64,000 bases of DNA from Ilumatobacter sp. (GCA_007693335.1 REDU01000069.1:1-64000), one strand, 5' to 3'; shown: positions 51,445 through 61,283, counted from the first letter of the stretch. A program made the numbers and translations. Notes: generated by a model not told the origin, from the sequence alone.

Positions 51445-52251
51445 TCAGAAGGGGACGGGCTGACCGAGCAGACCGTCGCCTCGTCCACGTCCGGACAGGA
51501 TCCGGCAGAACTCGACGGCGTCGATGGTGATCTCCTCGCCGCCGCTGCCGTGCCGGTAGCGGCCACCGGCGGGTCCGGTGAGGTGGAGGGTGAACGCCCG
51601 TCCGTGTCGGCGGGCCCATTCGGCCACGGCGTCGGCCACGAGGCGACCGTCGTGGTCGGAGGTGAGCGTCATCGGCGTACCGACGGCGTCGGCGAGGTCG
51701 CTGCGGTGCATCCACGTGTCGCGGGTGAGGATGATGTCGAGCAGGTACCCCATCCGCCAGGTCTCGGTGGTGCCGTCGCCGGGGTCCTGCTGCTTCAGCG
51801 GGGCCAGGCGCATCAACCGACGCCGGGACCGCCACCGGGCGGCCACCGGGCCGGCCGCCGCCAGCCGATCGATCAGCTCGTCGGTGGAGAGGCCGGCCGT
51901 GCGCTCGACCTGCACCGCAGTGAGCCCGTCGATGAACGGTCCGTCGCCGGCGGCCCTGCCGCCGGCGCGCATCATGCGCATCATCGGGAGCAGCCCCGTG
52001 AACGTCTCGGTCATGCCCAGGACATGTCCGACCATCGCGCGGACGTCCCACAGCTCGCAGCTCGTGGGACGTGTCCAGTCCTCGGGATCGAGGGCTCGCA
52101 GGGCGTCGACCAGACGTGACACCTCGTTGGTGGCCAGCTCGGTCGCCTCGGGGCGCTCCAGGGCTGGGATCGCAGCGATGTCCACGCCGCTCATGATGCT
52201 CGAATCGGCCATGCCGCCCGAATCGGTCGTGCTCGCATCCGACCCCATCAT
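51445..52251 (-). CDS. Maleylpyruvate isomerase / DinB-fold family protein
   Basis: This is the fourth DinB/MDMPI-type protein in the window, 268 residues. After a Ser/Asp/Gly-rich start it has TSCELWDVRAMVGHVLGMTE, with the first metal-ligand histidine. The MGYLLDIILTRDTWMHRSDL segment has the His of the third helix, and a C-terminal beta domain (FTLHLTGPAGGRYRHG) follows. The ATG overlaps the stop of the flavodiiron-type gene (ATGA), so the two are co-translated, which suggests a shared pathway. The substrate is unknown. Confidence 0.8.
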   Translation of the reverse strand: MMGSDASTTDSGGMADSSIMSGVDIAAIPALERPEATELATNEVSRLVDALRALDPEDWTRPTSCELWDVRAMVGHVLGMTETFTGLLPMMRMMRAGGRAAGDGPFIDGLTAVQVERTAGLSTDELIDRLAAAGPVAARWRSRRRLMRLAPLKQQDPGDGTTETWRMGYLLDIILTRDTWMHRSDLADAVGTPMTLTSDHDGRLVADAVAEWARRHGRAFTLHLTGPAGGRYRHGSGGEEITIDAVEFCRILSGRGRGDGLLGQPVPF

Positions 52252-53015
52252 GCGACCGCCGGGTGGTCGGTCGCCCGGGCCAGGCGGGCTGCGTAGCCGT
52301 CGGCCAGACCGTCGAGCACCGCCGCGCCGTCACCGGCGAACGCCGGCCCGTGCATCAGCGCCAACGTTCGTGGGGCGAGCCCCGCGAGCCGTCGGATCGT
52401 GGGTGCCGTGGCCGGGGTCAGGCTGGTGGCACCGAACATGTCGTCGGCAGCGAATGCGCCGGTCACGATGTCGGTGTCGTGGACGATGGCCGGGGCGTCG
52501 CCGGTCTGGGTCCCGAGGTCGCCGCAGAACAACGTCCGGGTCGTCTCGTCGAACACCACCTGCGCCTCCCATCCGTGTGGGACGTGCGGGGTCGTCAACA
52601 GTCGGATCGTGTGGCCGCCGATGTCGAGACGTCCGTCGTCGTCCATCGGGCGCGGCGGTCGATCTGCGAGGTCGTTCAGCGACACATCGCAGCCGAGGCC
52701 GTTGAACACCACCTCGGCGTTCGGAGCTGCGGCCAGCCAGTGATTCATGGAGCCGCACTCATCGGACTCGACGTGCCCGAAACTGATCCAGCGGAGGCGG
52801 TCGAGGGCGATCACCTTGGCGACGGCGTCACTGATCAGCGGGAACATCGCACGTGGACCCGTGTGGAACAGCAGCGGCTCGTCGGCGGCGATGAGGAACT
52901 GGTTGAAGGTGAATCCGCCGGGGACGGCGTCGTCGACGTAGGTCGACATCCGGTAGACGTCCTCGGCGATCTCGTGAACGGTGGTCTGCATGTCGCCCAT
53001 GCTGCGCAGCGACAC
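52248..53015 (-). CDS. Metallo-beta-lactamase-fold protein with flavodiiron-type metal ligands
   Basis: This 255-residue MBL-fold protein does not have HxHxDH. Instead it has GHVESDECGS, the H-x-E-x-D pattern of flavodiiron proteins. The remaining ligands also fit: His in PHVPHGWEAQ about 66 residues later, Asp 19 residues after that (LFCGDLG), and a final His in LALMHGP about 56 residues on. No flavodoxin domain follows, as in single-domain oxygen-binding diiron (ODP) proteins. It may sense or reduce oxygen or NO, or be a hydrolase; inference. It is coupled to the DinB-like gene and follows the LuxR regulator in the same direction. In-frame ATGs at 53000 and 52991 are alternative starts. Confidence 0.8.
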   Translation of the reverse strand: MSLRSMGDMQTTVHEIAEDVYRMSTYVDDAVPGGFTFNQFLIAADEPLLFHTGPRAMFPLISDAVAKVIALDRLRWISFGHVESDECGSMNHWLAAAPNAEVVFNGLGCDVSLNDLADRPPRPMDDDGRLDIGGHTIRLLTTPHVPHGWEAQVVFDETTRTLFCGDLGTQTGDAPAIVHDTDIVTGAFAADDMFGATSLTPATAPTIRRLAGLAPRTLALMHGPAFAGDGAAVLDGLADGYAARLARATDHPAVA

Positions 53016-53042
53016 CGCTGCGGCGCATCGGGCACCACACCC

Positions 53043-55940
53043 TCAATCTGTGATCCGGACCACCCAGGTAGCGAGATCGGCCCGGTTCCGGATGCCGGTT
53101 CGATCGAACAGGCTGGAGACATGCCGCTCGACGGTCTTGGGGGACAGGTGGAGCCGGCCGGCGATCTCCCGGTTGGAGCACCCCTCGACGATCAGGTGCA
53201 AGACGTCGAGCTCTCGACTCGTGATGCCCACGCTCCGGAGGTGCTCGGGCACCGGTGACGACCCGCGTCCTCTCCTGGGCATCTTCTCACCCGCTCGACC
53301 CATCGCGATGCGACACCGTCGCGCGATGGCGTCGAACCCCGCCGTGGCGAAGAAGGCCTCGGCCGGTCGGAGGACCGTGCCCGGCTCACCCCAGCCGTCG
53401 CGCAGCTGTGCCTCGGCGACCATGAGATTGATGTAGTGGGCCGTGCCGAGTGCCGCGACGTACTGCCGACTGCGAGCGAGACCGGTCCTCACCAGCTCAC
53501 TGGCATCGTGGCCGCGACCCTGCCGGCCGAGGGTGACCGCCCGAGCGAGGTCGAGGACGGCGTCGAGGGTGTCCCACCACTGCAGATGGGTGAGACCCTG
53601 GAGCTCGGCCTGGGCGGACACGCCGAGATCGTCGTCGTCGATCGAGTGCAGGATCACCCACAGCAGCCGGTTCGGGTAGATCGACGTGGTGACCGGGGCG
53701 ACCGCCACGTACTCCATCATCCGGTCGAGGTCGATGCGGAGCTGCTCACGATCGTCGCGGACGATCGAGCGGGTGGCGTGCACCCGACCCCAGAGGTCGC
53801 CGAGGATCCTCGGATCGTCGGGGTCCCGTTCCAGCGCTCGGGTGACGGCGGCGTCCATCGACTCGGTGTCGTCACGGAGGGCGTGGGCGCCCGCCAGCCA
53901 CAGTTCGGCCACCTGGAGCGTCGCCAGCCCGTACCGACGGCTCGCGTCGACACAGCTCTGGGCGCGTTCCAGGCAACGCTCACGGTCGAACGCCGCCAAC
54001 GCGATGTCGGCCAACGACAGGTCCATGACGGCCACGGTGACCATCGCTCCATGGCGAGCTGCCAGGTCGCGGGTCTCCCAGAGCCCGGTCGTGTCACCAT
54101 CGATCCAGCGTTCGAGCGCGATCTCCTGGCGGGCACGCAGTTGCCACTCGGCCAGATCGTTCGCCTCGGCGATGCCGGCGGCTCGCTCGAACGCCGCGAT
54201 GGCCTGTTCGGGGGACCGTGTCCTGATGACCCGGCCGAGCACCTCGAGCGCCTCGCACGCCACTGCGGGACGCCCACCGGTCGTGGCGTGCTCCACCGCC
54301 GCGCGAGCGACCTGCTCGGCGGTCGTGAGGTCGTCGGTGTCGAGAGCGACATGGGCCGCGACGGCCTCCACATCGGCGATGAGAGCGCCCGGTCCGGCGT
54401 TCTCCACCAGCAGGCGTGCTCGATCGGTGAAGTCCGCAGCGGTCTCGAGGTCACCGGCGGCGATGGCTGATCGAGCGAGCACGATGAGCAGACCGACGCG
54501 TCGCTCGGCGTCGACCTCGTCGGTGTCCATGCGGTCGGCCAGGGGACGACCGACGGCGATGGCGTCGAGCGGTTTCCCGGACTGTGACGCGATCTGCACG
54601 AAACACTCGTCGGCATCGAGTCCGGCCGACGAATCGGCAGCCAGGGCACGAGCGCGCCCGATCGTCGCCTCGGCCGTGGCGAGCGCTCCCGCACGGAGTG
54701 CACGACGGGAGCTCTCGACCAGGCGCTCGGAGGCGACCACGTGGTCACCCGCCTGCTCCGCGAGCTCGGCAGCGAGCTCGCACCAGGGGCCGGGGAGGTC
54801 GGGATGAGCGTTCTCCACGGCCGGCCATGCCCGGCGAGCCAGCTCCCGTCGCTCGGGTGGCAGGAGGTCGGCCAGCACCGCCTCGCGTGTCAGCACGTGT
54901 CGGAAGCGGAAGTCCTGGCCGTCGACCTCGACGAGCTGGGCGTCCACGGCCTCGCGGAGGGCATCGACGGTGGTGCGTCCATCGACGTCGGCCACCGCGG
55001 GGATGAGGTTCCAGTCGAACCTGCGACCGAGCACCGCGGCTGCCTGGACCACCCTGCGGGTGGATGGTTCGAACGTCGCCATCCGCGTCCTGATCGACCG
55101 GGAGACGTCGGTCGGTACCGACGGGGTGAGCGCGCCCGTGGTCGCCCATCCGCCGTCGTGGACGAGCACCTGTGACGAGACGAGACCAGCGAGCAGCTCC
55201 TCGGCGAGGAACGGGTTGCCGTCGCTGTGCGACACGACGAACTCCACCACGTCCGCGGGGGCGGATGCCTCGCCGAGCGCCGCCACGACGAGACGCTCGA
55301 TCTCGTCGGAGGTCAGCGCCGACAGCTCGGCAACGATGGCTGAAGGATGTCGTCGGAGTCGAGCGAGCGTGTCGACGGCACCATCGAGACGAGCGGTCGC
55401 GATGCACAGGACGCGCTGGTCGACCAGAGCGTCAGCGAAGTACTCGACCATCGCGAGGGTCTCGACATCGGCCCAGTGCAGATCCTCGATCAACAGCACG
55501 GCACCCGACCGCCGAGCGAGCACACCCAGCAGTCGAACCGCCGCTTCGTTGACCACGACCGGCGACTCGTCGATCCCGACCTCGGTCGTGACCCGCCAGG
55601 CGGGCACCAATCGTCCGAGATGTCCCTCGAAGCCGGCCAGGTCGGGTGTCGCCGGGCGTCCGCCGCCTCGGAAGGCGCCGAGGAAGGCCTCCGTCAGCGG
55701 ACGGTAGGGCACCGACGCGCCCTCGGGGACCGACCGTCCCGAAAGCATCGCGAGCCCGGCGTGCTCGGCACGTGCGAGCGACTCGCGTGCGAGGCGGGAC
55801 TTCCCCGCTCCGGCCTCCCCGACGATGACCACCACACCGCCGTTGCCTGCAGCGGCCTCGTCGATCCCCCGCCCCAGCACGTCCAGCTCACGTTCGCGTC
55901 CCACCACGACGGGGCACAACACGGATCGGGCGGCGACCAT
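53043..55940 (-). CDS. LuxR-family transcriptional regulator with N-terminal AAA ATPase (LAL type)
   Basis: The 965-residue protein has the layout of large ATP-binding LuxR (LAL) regulators. A P-loop ATPase domain has Walker A GEAGAGKS at residues 41-48 and Walker B VLLIEDLHWAD near residue 150. A long helical, TPR-like middle follows. The C-terminal LuxR helix-turn-helix spans about the last 60 residues (LTSRELDVLHLIVEGCSNRE, then SPKTVERHVSSLF). It binds DNA, probably after sensing a ligand or partner. It is the first gene of a leftward group with the flavodiiron-type and DinB-like genes, which it may control (inference). Confidence 0.92.
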   Translation of the reverse strand: MVAARSVLCPVVVGRERELDVLGRGIDEAAAGNGGVVVIVGEAGAGKSRLARESLARAEHAGLAMLSGRSVPEGASVPYRPLTEAFLGAFRGGGRPATPDLAGFEGHLGRLVPAWRVTTEVGIDESPVVVNEAAVRLLGVLARRSGAVLLIEDLHWADVETLAMVEYFADALVDQRVLCIATARLDGAVDTLARLRRHPSAIVAELSALTSDEIERLVVAALGEASAPADVVEFVVSHSDGNPFLAEELLAGLVSSQVLVHDGGWATTGALTPSVPTDVSRSIRTRMATFEPSTRRVVQAAAVLGRRFDWNLIPAVADVDGRTTVDALREAVDAQLVEVDGQDFRFRHVLTREAVLADLLPPERRELARRAWPAVENAHPDLPGPWCELAAELAEQAGDHVVASERLVESSRRALRAGALATAEATIGRARALAADSSAGLDADECFVQIASQSGKPLDAIAVGRPLADRMDTDEVDAERRVGLLIVLARSAIAAGDLETAADFTDRARLLVENAGPGALIADVEAVAAHVALDTDDLTTAEQVARAAVEHATTGGRPAVACEALEVLGRVIRTRSPEQAIAAFERAAGIAEANDLAEWQLRARQEIALERWIDGDTTGLWETRDLAARHGAMVTVAVMDLSLADIALAAFDRERCLERAQSCVDASRRYGLATLQVAELWLAGAHALRDDTESMDAAVTRALERDPDDPRILGDLWGRVHATRSIVRDDREQLRIDLDRMMEYVAVAPVTTSIYPNRLLWVILHSIDDDDLGVSAQAELQGLTHLQWWDTLDAVLDLARAVTLGRQGRGHDASELVRTGLARSRQYVAALGTAHYINLMVAEAQLRDGWGEPGTVLRPAEAFFATAGFDAIARRCRIAMGRAGEKMPRRGRGSSPVPEHLRSVGITSRELDVLHLIVEGCSNREIAGRLHLSPKTVERHVSSLFDRTGIRNRADLATWVVRITD

Positions 55941-56048
55941 GCTCCATCATCGCCCACCGTCCGTCGCCTCCGCGACCACCGGTTCGGTCCCGTCCGGATC
56001 GGAGGTGGCCGCGGGCACGAGCGTCCGCAGGCGCCGAACCCCGAGCAG

Positions 56049-58619
56049 TCAGGTGGTGAGGGCGACCGCGAGCGCGTCGGCCTCGCGGGTGCGCAGATCA
56101 GTGTTGACCTGCTGACGTTCGAGCAGCTGATCCATCGTCTTCATCGCCTGCGTGATGGGGTGCTCGTCGAAGAAGGCGCGCACATCCGTCACGAGCTCGG
56201 GACGGTTCAGCATCGTGATCGAGCCGACCATCCGGACGATCGTGTTCGACGGGAAGCGGTCGAGCGCCTCGGCCCAGCGTTCACGCACGAACGCCCACGA
56301 GGCGGCGCCGTGGTGGCGGTTCGCGATGCAGCCCCGCAGCAGGAACGGCGCGTTCTGGGTCTTGACCTCTCCGCTCATGGCCAGCTCACAGGTGCGTGCC
56401 ACCAGCTCGGCGTCGTCGAACTCGGCCAGCGCGAAGAGATGACGGAGTTGCTCCTGGGGTGTCGCCCCATTGCGGAACCCGTCGAGCATCCGTTCGTAGT
56501 CGGTGTGGTCGCCGGTGGCGGCCACGACCGACGTGGCGGCCGACACGAGTTCGGGATCGACCGATCCGGGCTCGGAGCCGGAGCGATCGAACAGCGCCCG
56601 ACAGTGGAGCTTCATCGGCGTGTCATCGCCCAACACCGCCAGCGCTGCCACCAGCAGACCGCGCAGCTTGCCGACCAGATCGTCCTCGTCGTCGGTCGGG
56701 TCGGCCAATGCATCGACCCTGGGCGCGAGGAGCGCGGCCACACGCGACTGGAACGCCGCGTAGGCCTCACCCTCGAGAATCCGCCCGAGTCCGCGCAGTC
56801 CGCCCACGATCGCCTGCCAGACGGCGAGATCGGTCTCGGCGCCGAAGCCCTCGACGAACTCGAGGAAGTCCGTCGCGGCGAGACGTCCGGCCACCACTGC
56901 GTTCCAGGCATCGTCCACCAGGTTGTAGCGCTCGAGGGTGTCGAGATCGGCGAGGGCATCTCCCGACAGCCGACCGCGCAGCTCATCGTCGTAGGCCACC
57001 CGGAAGAACCCGTGACCGCCGGCGTTCACGATCACGGGAGCGTGAGCGTCGGCGAGGGGGACGCGCACCTCGTCGCCCTCGTGGAGGTACCGATCGGTGC
57101 GGTCGCCCTGGCGGACGGTGATCGGCACCACCCATCGGGTGCCGTCGTCGGCTGCATCGGCGGCGAACGAGAAACGCGACTGCCCGAGCACCAACTCATC
57201 GCCGTCGATGGAGGCCGTCACCAGCGGGTAGCCGGGCTGCCAGATCCACGAGTCCATCATCCGGCGCACCGGTTCGCCGCTGGTGTGCTCGATCGCGTCC
57301 CACAGGTCGTTGGTCTCGGTGTTCGCGTACGAATGGGTCCGCAGGTAGTGGTTCACGCCCTCCCGGAACCGCTCGGTGCCGAGGTACTGCTCGAGCATGC
57401 GGAGCAGGGCCCCGCCCTTCTGGTAGGTGAGCACGTCGAACATGCCCTCGCAGTCGGCGGGGGAGCGAACGTCGTACTCGACGGATCGAGTGCTCGACAG
57501 CGAGTCGGTCTCGAACGCCACGCTGCGCTCGAGTCCGAAGCTGGTCCAGCGCTGCCAATCGGGGCGGTAGGCGTCGCACGCCGCGAGCTCCATGAACGTG
57601 GCGAACGCCTCGTTCAGCCAGATGCCGTTCCACCAGCTCATGGTGACGAGATCGCCGAACCACATGTGGGCGAGCTCGTGGGCCACCACATCGGCCACCA
57701 GTTGCTGCTCGTTCTGCGTCGACGTCTCGGGATCGACCAGCAGCAGGTTCTCGCGGAACGTGATGCAGCCGAGGTTCTCCATGGCTCCCGCGGCGAAGTC
57801 GGGCAGTGCCACCAGATCGACCTTGTCGCCCGGGTAGGCGATGCCGTAGTAGTCCTGGAACCAGCGCAGGCAGAACGCGCCCACGTCGAGCCCGAACCCG
57901 GTCAGGTGCGACTTGCCGGGCACGTGCACGATGCGCAGCGGGATGCCGTCGACGTCGACGGTCTCGCTGATCTCGAGCGGGCCCACCACGAACGCGACGA
58001 GGTAGGTGCTCATCACCATCGTGTCGGCGAAGGTGATCGACATCTTCGGCGGCGTGCCGTCGGCCGGCTCGTGCGCCTCGCGGCGCAGTTCCGGACCGTT
58101 CGAGATCGCGACCAGTGCCGGGTCGACCACGAGGGTGATCCCGAACACGGCCTTGAAGTCGGGCTCGTCCCAGCACGGGAAGGCCCGCCGGCAGTCGGTC
58201 GACTGCATCTGGGTCGTGGCGATCACCCGTTCCACACCGTCAGCGTCGTTGTACGTGCTGCGGTAGAAGCCGCGCAGCTTGTCGTTGAGCACACCGTCGA
58301 AGAAGATCGTGAGCGTGTGGGCGCCGGGGGTCAGCGGCTCGACGGGGGTCAGGAACAACCGCTCGGTGTCGGTGTCGAGGCGGTGGGCAGCCTCCACGAA
58401 GTCGATCCGGCAGAGGTGGATGTCGAGTTCGATGGCGTTCAACACCACTTCGGTGAGCGGTTCGTCACCGGTCACCTCGAATTCGACGTGCACCGTGCCG
58501 GCGAACGATCCGGCCACGAGGTCGGGGTACAGGGTGACGTCGTACCGGCTGGGTACGGCGGTGCGCGGGAGACGGTAGGGATCGAGTTCGGCGGTGATGG
58601 TCGAAGCGGAGTCGGTCAC
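56049..58619 (-). CDS. pepN: Aminopeptidase N (M1 family zinc peptidase)
   Basis: This 856-residue M1 aminopeptidase has the exopeptidase motif GAMENLG and the zinc motif HELAH at residues 314-318 with Glu337. The N-terminal beta domain, catalytic domain and C-terminal ERAP1-like helical domain (NLVDDAWNAVVAGRLAATDF onwards) are all present, so the enzyme is complete. It is cytosolic and removes N-terminal residues from peptides. The GTG at 58619 is supported by TACCAT seven bases upstream; the frame is open for 154 more codons, but these lie antisense to the kinase gene. Confidence 0.95.
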   Translation of the reverse strand: MTDSASTITAELDPYRLPRTAVPSRYDVTLYPDLVAGSFAGTVHVEFEVTGDEPLTEVVLNAIELDIHLCRIDFVEAAHRLDTDTERLFLTPVEPLTPGAHTLTIFFDGVLNDKLRGFYRSTYNDADGVERVIATTQMQSTDCRRAFPCWDEPDFKAVFGITLVVDPALVAISNGPELRREAHEPADGTPPKMSITFADTMVMSTYLVAFVVGPLEISETVDVDGIPLRIVHVPGKSHLTGFGLDVGAFCLRWFQDYYGIAYPGDKVDLVALPDFAAGAMENLGCITFRENLLLVDPETSTQNEQQLVADVVAHELAHMWFGDLVTMSWWNGIWLNEAFATFMELAACDAYRPDWQRWTSFGLERSVAFETDSLSSTRSVEYDVRSPADCEGMFDVLTYQKGGALLRMLEQYLGTERFREGVNHYLRTHSYANTETNDLWDAIEHTSGEPVRRMMDSWIWQPGYPLVTASIDGDELVLGQSRFSFAADAADDGTRWVVPITVRQGDRTDRYLHEGDEVRVPLADAHAPVIVNAGGHGFFRVAYDDELRGRLSGDALADLDTLERYNLVDDAWNAVVAGRLAATDFLEFVEGFGAETDLAVWQAIVGGLRGLGRILEGEAYAAFQSRVAALLAPRVDALADPTDDEDDLVGKLRGLLVAALAVLGDDTPMKLHCRALFDRSGSEPGSVDPELVSAATSVVAATGDHTDYERMLDGFRNGATPQEQLRHLFALAEFDDAELVARTCELAMSGEVKTQNAPFLLRGCIANRHHGAASWAFVRERWAEALDRFPSNTIVRMVGSITMLNRPELVTDVRAFFDEHPITQAMKTMDQLLERQQVNTDLRTREADALAVALTT

Positions 58620-58626
58620 CCGGCGG

Positions 58627-58632
58627 ATGGTA
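58627..58632 (-). promoter_or_regulatory. -10-like hexamer for pepN
   Basis: TACCAT on the minus strand, seven bases before the GTG at 58619; its divergent neighbour is TAACGT at 58652. Confidence 0.45.
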
Positions 58633-58651
58633 CCGGCGTCCCTGCGGCCGG

Positions 58652-58657
58652 TAACGT
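58652..58657 (+). promoter_or_regulatory. -10-like hexamer for the PfkB-type kinase gene
   Basis: TAACGT lies eight bases before the GTG at 58666. Confidence 0.45.
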
Positions 58658-58665
58658 CGTCGGTC

Positions 58666-59670
58666 GTGTCCAGCATGGTCGTGTCCAGCAACGGTGATGC
58701 CCGGTACGACGTCGTGGGGATCGGGAACGCCCTCGTCGACGTGATCGCCCACGCCGACGATCTCTTCATCACCGAGCACGAGCTCGTGAAGGGGTCGATG
58801 ACCCTGGTCGAGACCGACCGGGCCGTGCAGCTGTACCGGGCGCTCGGGTCGGCCGTCGAGATGAGCGGCGGCTCCGCGGCGAACACGATGTGCGGTGTCG
58901 CCAGCTTCGGTGGTCGCGCCGCGTACGTCGGCAAGGTCAGCGACGACGATCTCGGCCAGGTGTTCGGCCACGACCTGCTCGCCGTGGGTGTCAACTTCCG
59001 TCCGGGCGCACCGGCCGACGGCGTGCCCACCGGGCGCTGCATCATCGTCGTCACCCCCGATGCACAGCGCACGATGAACACCTACCTCGGGGTGTCGAGC
59101 CTGCTGTGCCCGCCCGATCTCGACGAAGCGACCATCGCCGACGGTCGGGTGCTCTACATGGAGGGCTACCTGTACGACCGCGACGACGCCAAGGACGCGT
59201 TCCGCACGGCGGCTGCGATCGCCCACGAGGCGGGTCGGAAGGTCTCGCTCACCCTCTCGGACTCGTTCTGTGTCGACCGGCATCGCGACGACTTCCTCGC
59301 GCTGGTGTCCGACGAGGTCGACATCCTGTTCGGCAACGACGACGAACTGTGCTCGCTCTACCGCACCGAGTCGTTCGACCACGCCATCACCGAGGTCCGT
59401 CAGCACTGTCAGCTCGCCGTGATCACCGTGGGCGCCGACGGCTCGTACGTGGTCACCCACGATGACGTGGTGCACGTGCCGGCCGAACCGGTCACCCGGG
59501 TGATCGACACCACCGGGGCCGGCGATCTGTACGCCGCCGGCTTCCTCTACGGGTACACCCAGGGCCGCGACCACGCCGGCTGCGGTCGTCTGGGCTCGAT
59601 CGCCGCCGCCGAGGTCATCTCCCACGTCGGCCCCCGCCCACTGGTGGAGTTGCGTACCCTGGCGTCGTGA
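58666..59670 (+). CDS. PfkB-family carbohydrate/adenosine kinase
   Basis: This is a 334-residue ribokinase-superfamily kinase. The N-terminal VVGIGNALVDVIAHADD and SGGSAANTMCGVASFGGRAAYV (in two blocks) bind the sugar. The C-terminal signature VIDTTGAGDLYAAGFLYGYT holds the catalytic Asp and the anion hole. The closest type by eye is the adenosine-kinase-like group. The substrate is not certain. The GTG at 58666 is favoured by the -10 hexamer; ATG 58675 and GTG 58681 are alternatives. Its stop overlaps the mutase start (GTGA). Confidence 0.88.
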   Translation: MSSMVVSSNGDARYDVVGIGNALVDVIAHADDLFITEHELVKGSMTLVETDRAVQLYRALGSAVEMSGGSAANTMCGVASFGGRAAYVGKVSDDDLGQVFGHDLLAVGVNFRPGAPADGVPTGRCIIVVTPDAQRTMNTYLGVSSLLCPPDLDEATIADGRVLYMEGYLYDRDDAKDAFRTAAAIAHEAGRKVSLTLSDSFCVDRHRDDFLALVSDEVDILFGNDDELCSLYRTESFDHAITEVRQHCQLAVITVGADGSYVVTHDDVVHVPAEPVTRVIDTTGAGDLYAAGFLYGYTQGRDHAGCGRLGSIAAAEVISHVGPRPLVELRTLAS

Positions 59671-61283
59671 CCGATGTGAACCCGACCGATCCCGCCGAGG
59701 TTCGTGCCACGGCCGAGCGTTGGCTCGCCGCCGAGCCCGACCACGACATGCGGGACGAGCTCACCGAGTTGCTGGCCGGTCCCGACGATGAGCTGCTGGA
59801 GCGCTTCGGCGGTCGTCTGCAGTTCGGTACCGCCGGCCTGCGCGCCGCCGTGGGTGCCGGGCCGCTGCGCATGAACCGTCTGGTCGTACAGCAGGCCGCT
59901 GCTGGCCTCGCGGCGCATCTGCTCGCCACCGATCCGCGGGCACGTGAGCGCGGCGTCATCATCGCCTTCGACGCCCGACGCAAGAGCGATCTGTTCGCGA
60001 GTGACACGGCGCGAGTGATGGCAGCGCAGGGGATCCGGGCCATGGTGTTCGACCGTGTCCTGCCCACGCCGGTGCTCGCCTGGTCGATCGAACAGGTCGA
60101 CGCCGCCGCCGGTGTGGTCGTCACCGCCTCGCACAACCCGCCCGCCGACAACGGCTACAAGGTGTACCTCGGCGACGGCGCACAGATCGTGCCGCCCCAC
60201 GACCAGCTGATCTCCGATCGGATCGACGCGGTCGACCCGACGGCGGTGCCGATGTCCGACGCCGACGATCCCCTGATCGGCGCCGTGGGTCAGGATCTCA
60301 TCGACGCCTACGTCGAGATGGCGGCGTCGGTCCGGCTCCGTCCGGAGGTTCCGGGGGTCGGTGTCGCGTACACGCCCATGCACGGCGTGGCCGGCGAGCT
60401 CATGGTGCGCACGTTCGAGGCGGCCGGCTACGAGGCCCCCGTGCTGGTCGATCAGCAGTTCCGTCCCGATCCCACGTTCCCCACCGTGGCGTTCCCGAAC
60501 CCCGAGGAGCCCGGTGCGATGGACCTGCTGCTCGACGTGGCGGCTGGCGCCGGTGCCCAGGTGGCGATCGCCAGCGATCCCGACGGCGACCGTCTCGGCG
60601 CCGCCATCCCGCAGGCGGATGGTGGCTGGCGTCGGCTCGGGGGTGACGAGATCGGTTGGCTGTTCGCCGACCACATCCTGCGCAACACCAGCGGGAACGA
60701 TCGCCTCGTCATCACCACCCTGGTGTCGTCATCGTTGCTGACCCGCATGGCCGAGACCCACGGGGTGCACTCGGCCGAGACGTTCACCGGGTTCAAGTGG
60801 ATCGGGCGCACGATCCTCGACCATCCCCATCTGCGGTTCGTGTTCGGGTACGAGCAGGCCCTCGGTTACCTCGTTGCGCCGCGCCCGCTCGACAAGGACG
60901 GCATCTCGGCCGCCGTGATGTTCGCCGAGATCGCCGCCGTGGCCGCCGCCGAAGGTGTCACCCTCCAGGATCGTCTCGACGCGATCACCGCCGAGTACGG
61001 CCGGTACACGATGGCCGAGGCGTCCATCCGGATGGAACCCGCCGTGGCGGCCGCGAAGGTGGCCGAGCTGCGCGCCTCACCCCCCGCCGAGCTCGACGGC
61101 CGCCCGGTGGTGGAGGTGTCGACCTTCCCCGAGGCGGGCCTCCTGCGCCTCGTGCTCGAGGGCGGCATCCGGGTCCAGGTCCGCCCCAGCGGCACCGAGC
61201 CCAAGGTGAAGCTCTACGGCGAAGCGGTCGACGCCGACCCCACCCCCGCCGTCCAGGCCCTCACCCACCACCTCACGAACTGA
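59667..61283 (+). CDS. Phospho-sugar mutase (phosphoglucomutase/phosphomannomutase)
   Basis: This is a 538-residue alpha-D-phosphohexomutase with all four domains. The phosphorylated serine is Ser155 in TASHNPPADNGYKVYL. The metal loop is SDPDGDRLGAAIP, the sugar loop GYEQALGYLV, and the phosphate-binding loop RPSGTEPKVKLY near the C-terminus. It interconverts sugar 1- and 6-phosphates, possibly feeding GalU. It is translationally coupled to the PfkB kinase. Its last two codons and stop lie inside the outer end of the family C repeat. Confidence 0.92.
   Translation: MTDVNPTDPAEVRATAERWLAAEPDHDMRDELTELLAGPDDELLERFGGRLQFGTAGLRAAVGAGPLRMNRLVVQQAAAGLAAHLLATDPRARERGVIIAFDARRKSDLFASDTARVMAAQGIRAMVFDRVLPTPVLAWSIEQVDAAAGVVVTASHNPPADNGYKVYLGDGAQIVPPHDQLISDRIDAVDPTAVPMSDADDPLIGAVGQDLIDAYVEMAASVRLRPEVPGVGVAYTPMHGVAGELMVRTFEAAGYEAPVLVDQQFRPDPTFPTVAFPNPEEPGAMDLLLDVAAGAGAQVAIASDPDGDRLGAAIPQADGGWRRLGGDEIGWLFADHILRNTSGNDRLVITTLVSSSLLTRMAETHGVHSAETFTGFKWIGRTILDHPHLRFVFGYEQALGYLVAPRPLDKDGISAAVMFAEIAAVAAAEGVTLQDRLDAITAEYGRYTMAEASIRMEPAVAAAKVAELRASPPAELDGRPVVEVSTFPEAGLLRLVLEGGIRVQVRPSGTEPKVKLYGEAVDADPTPAVQALTHHLTN

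Noticed and set aside
55347-58697. Long open frame (1116 codons) on the plus strand
   Set aside because: Antisense to the LuxR regulator and pepN, with a His/Glu/Arg-rich low-complexity product and no recognisable motif.
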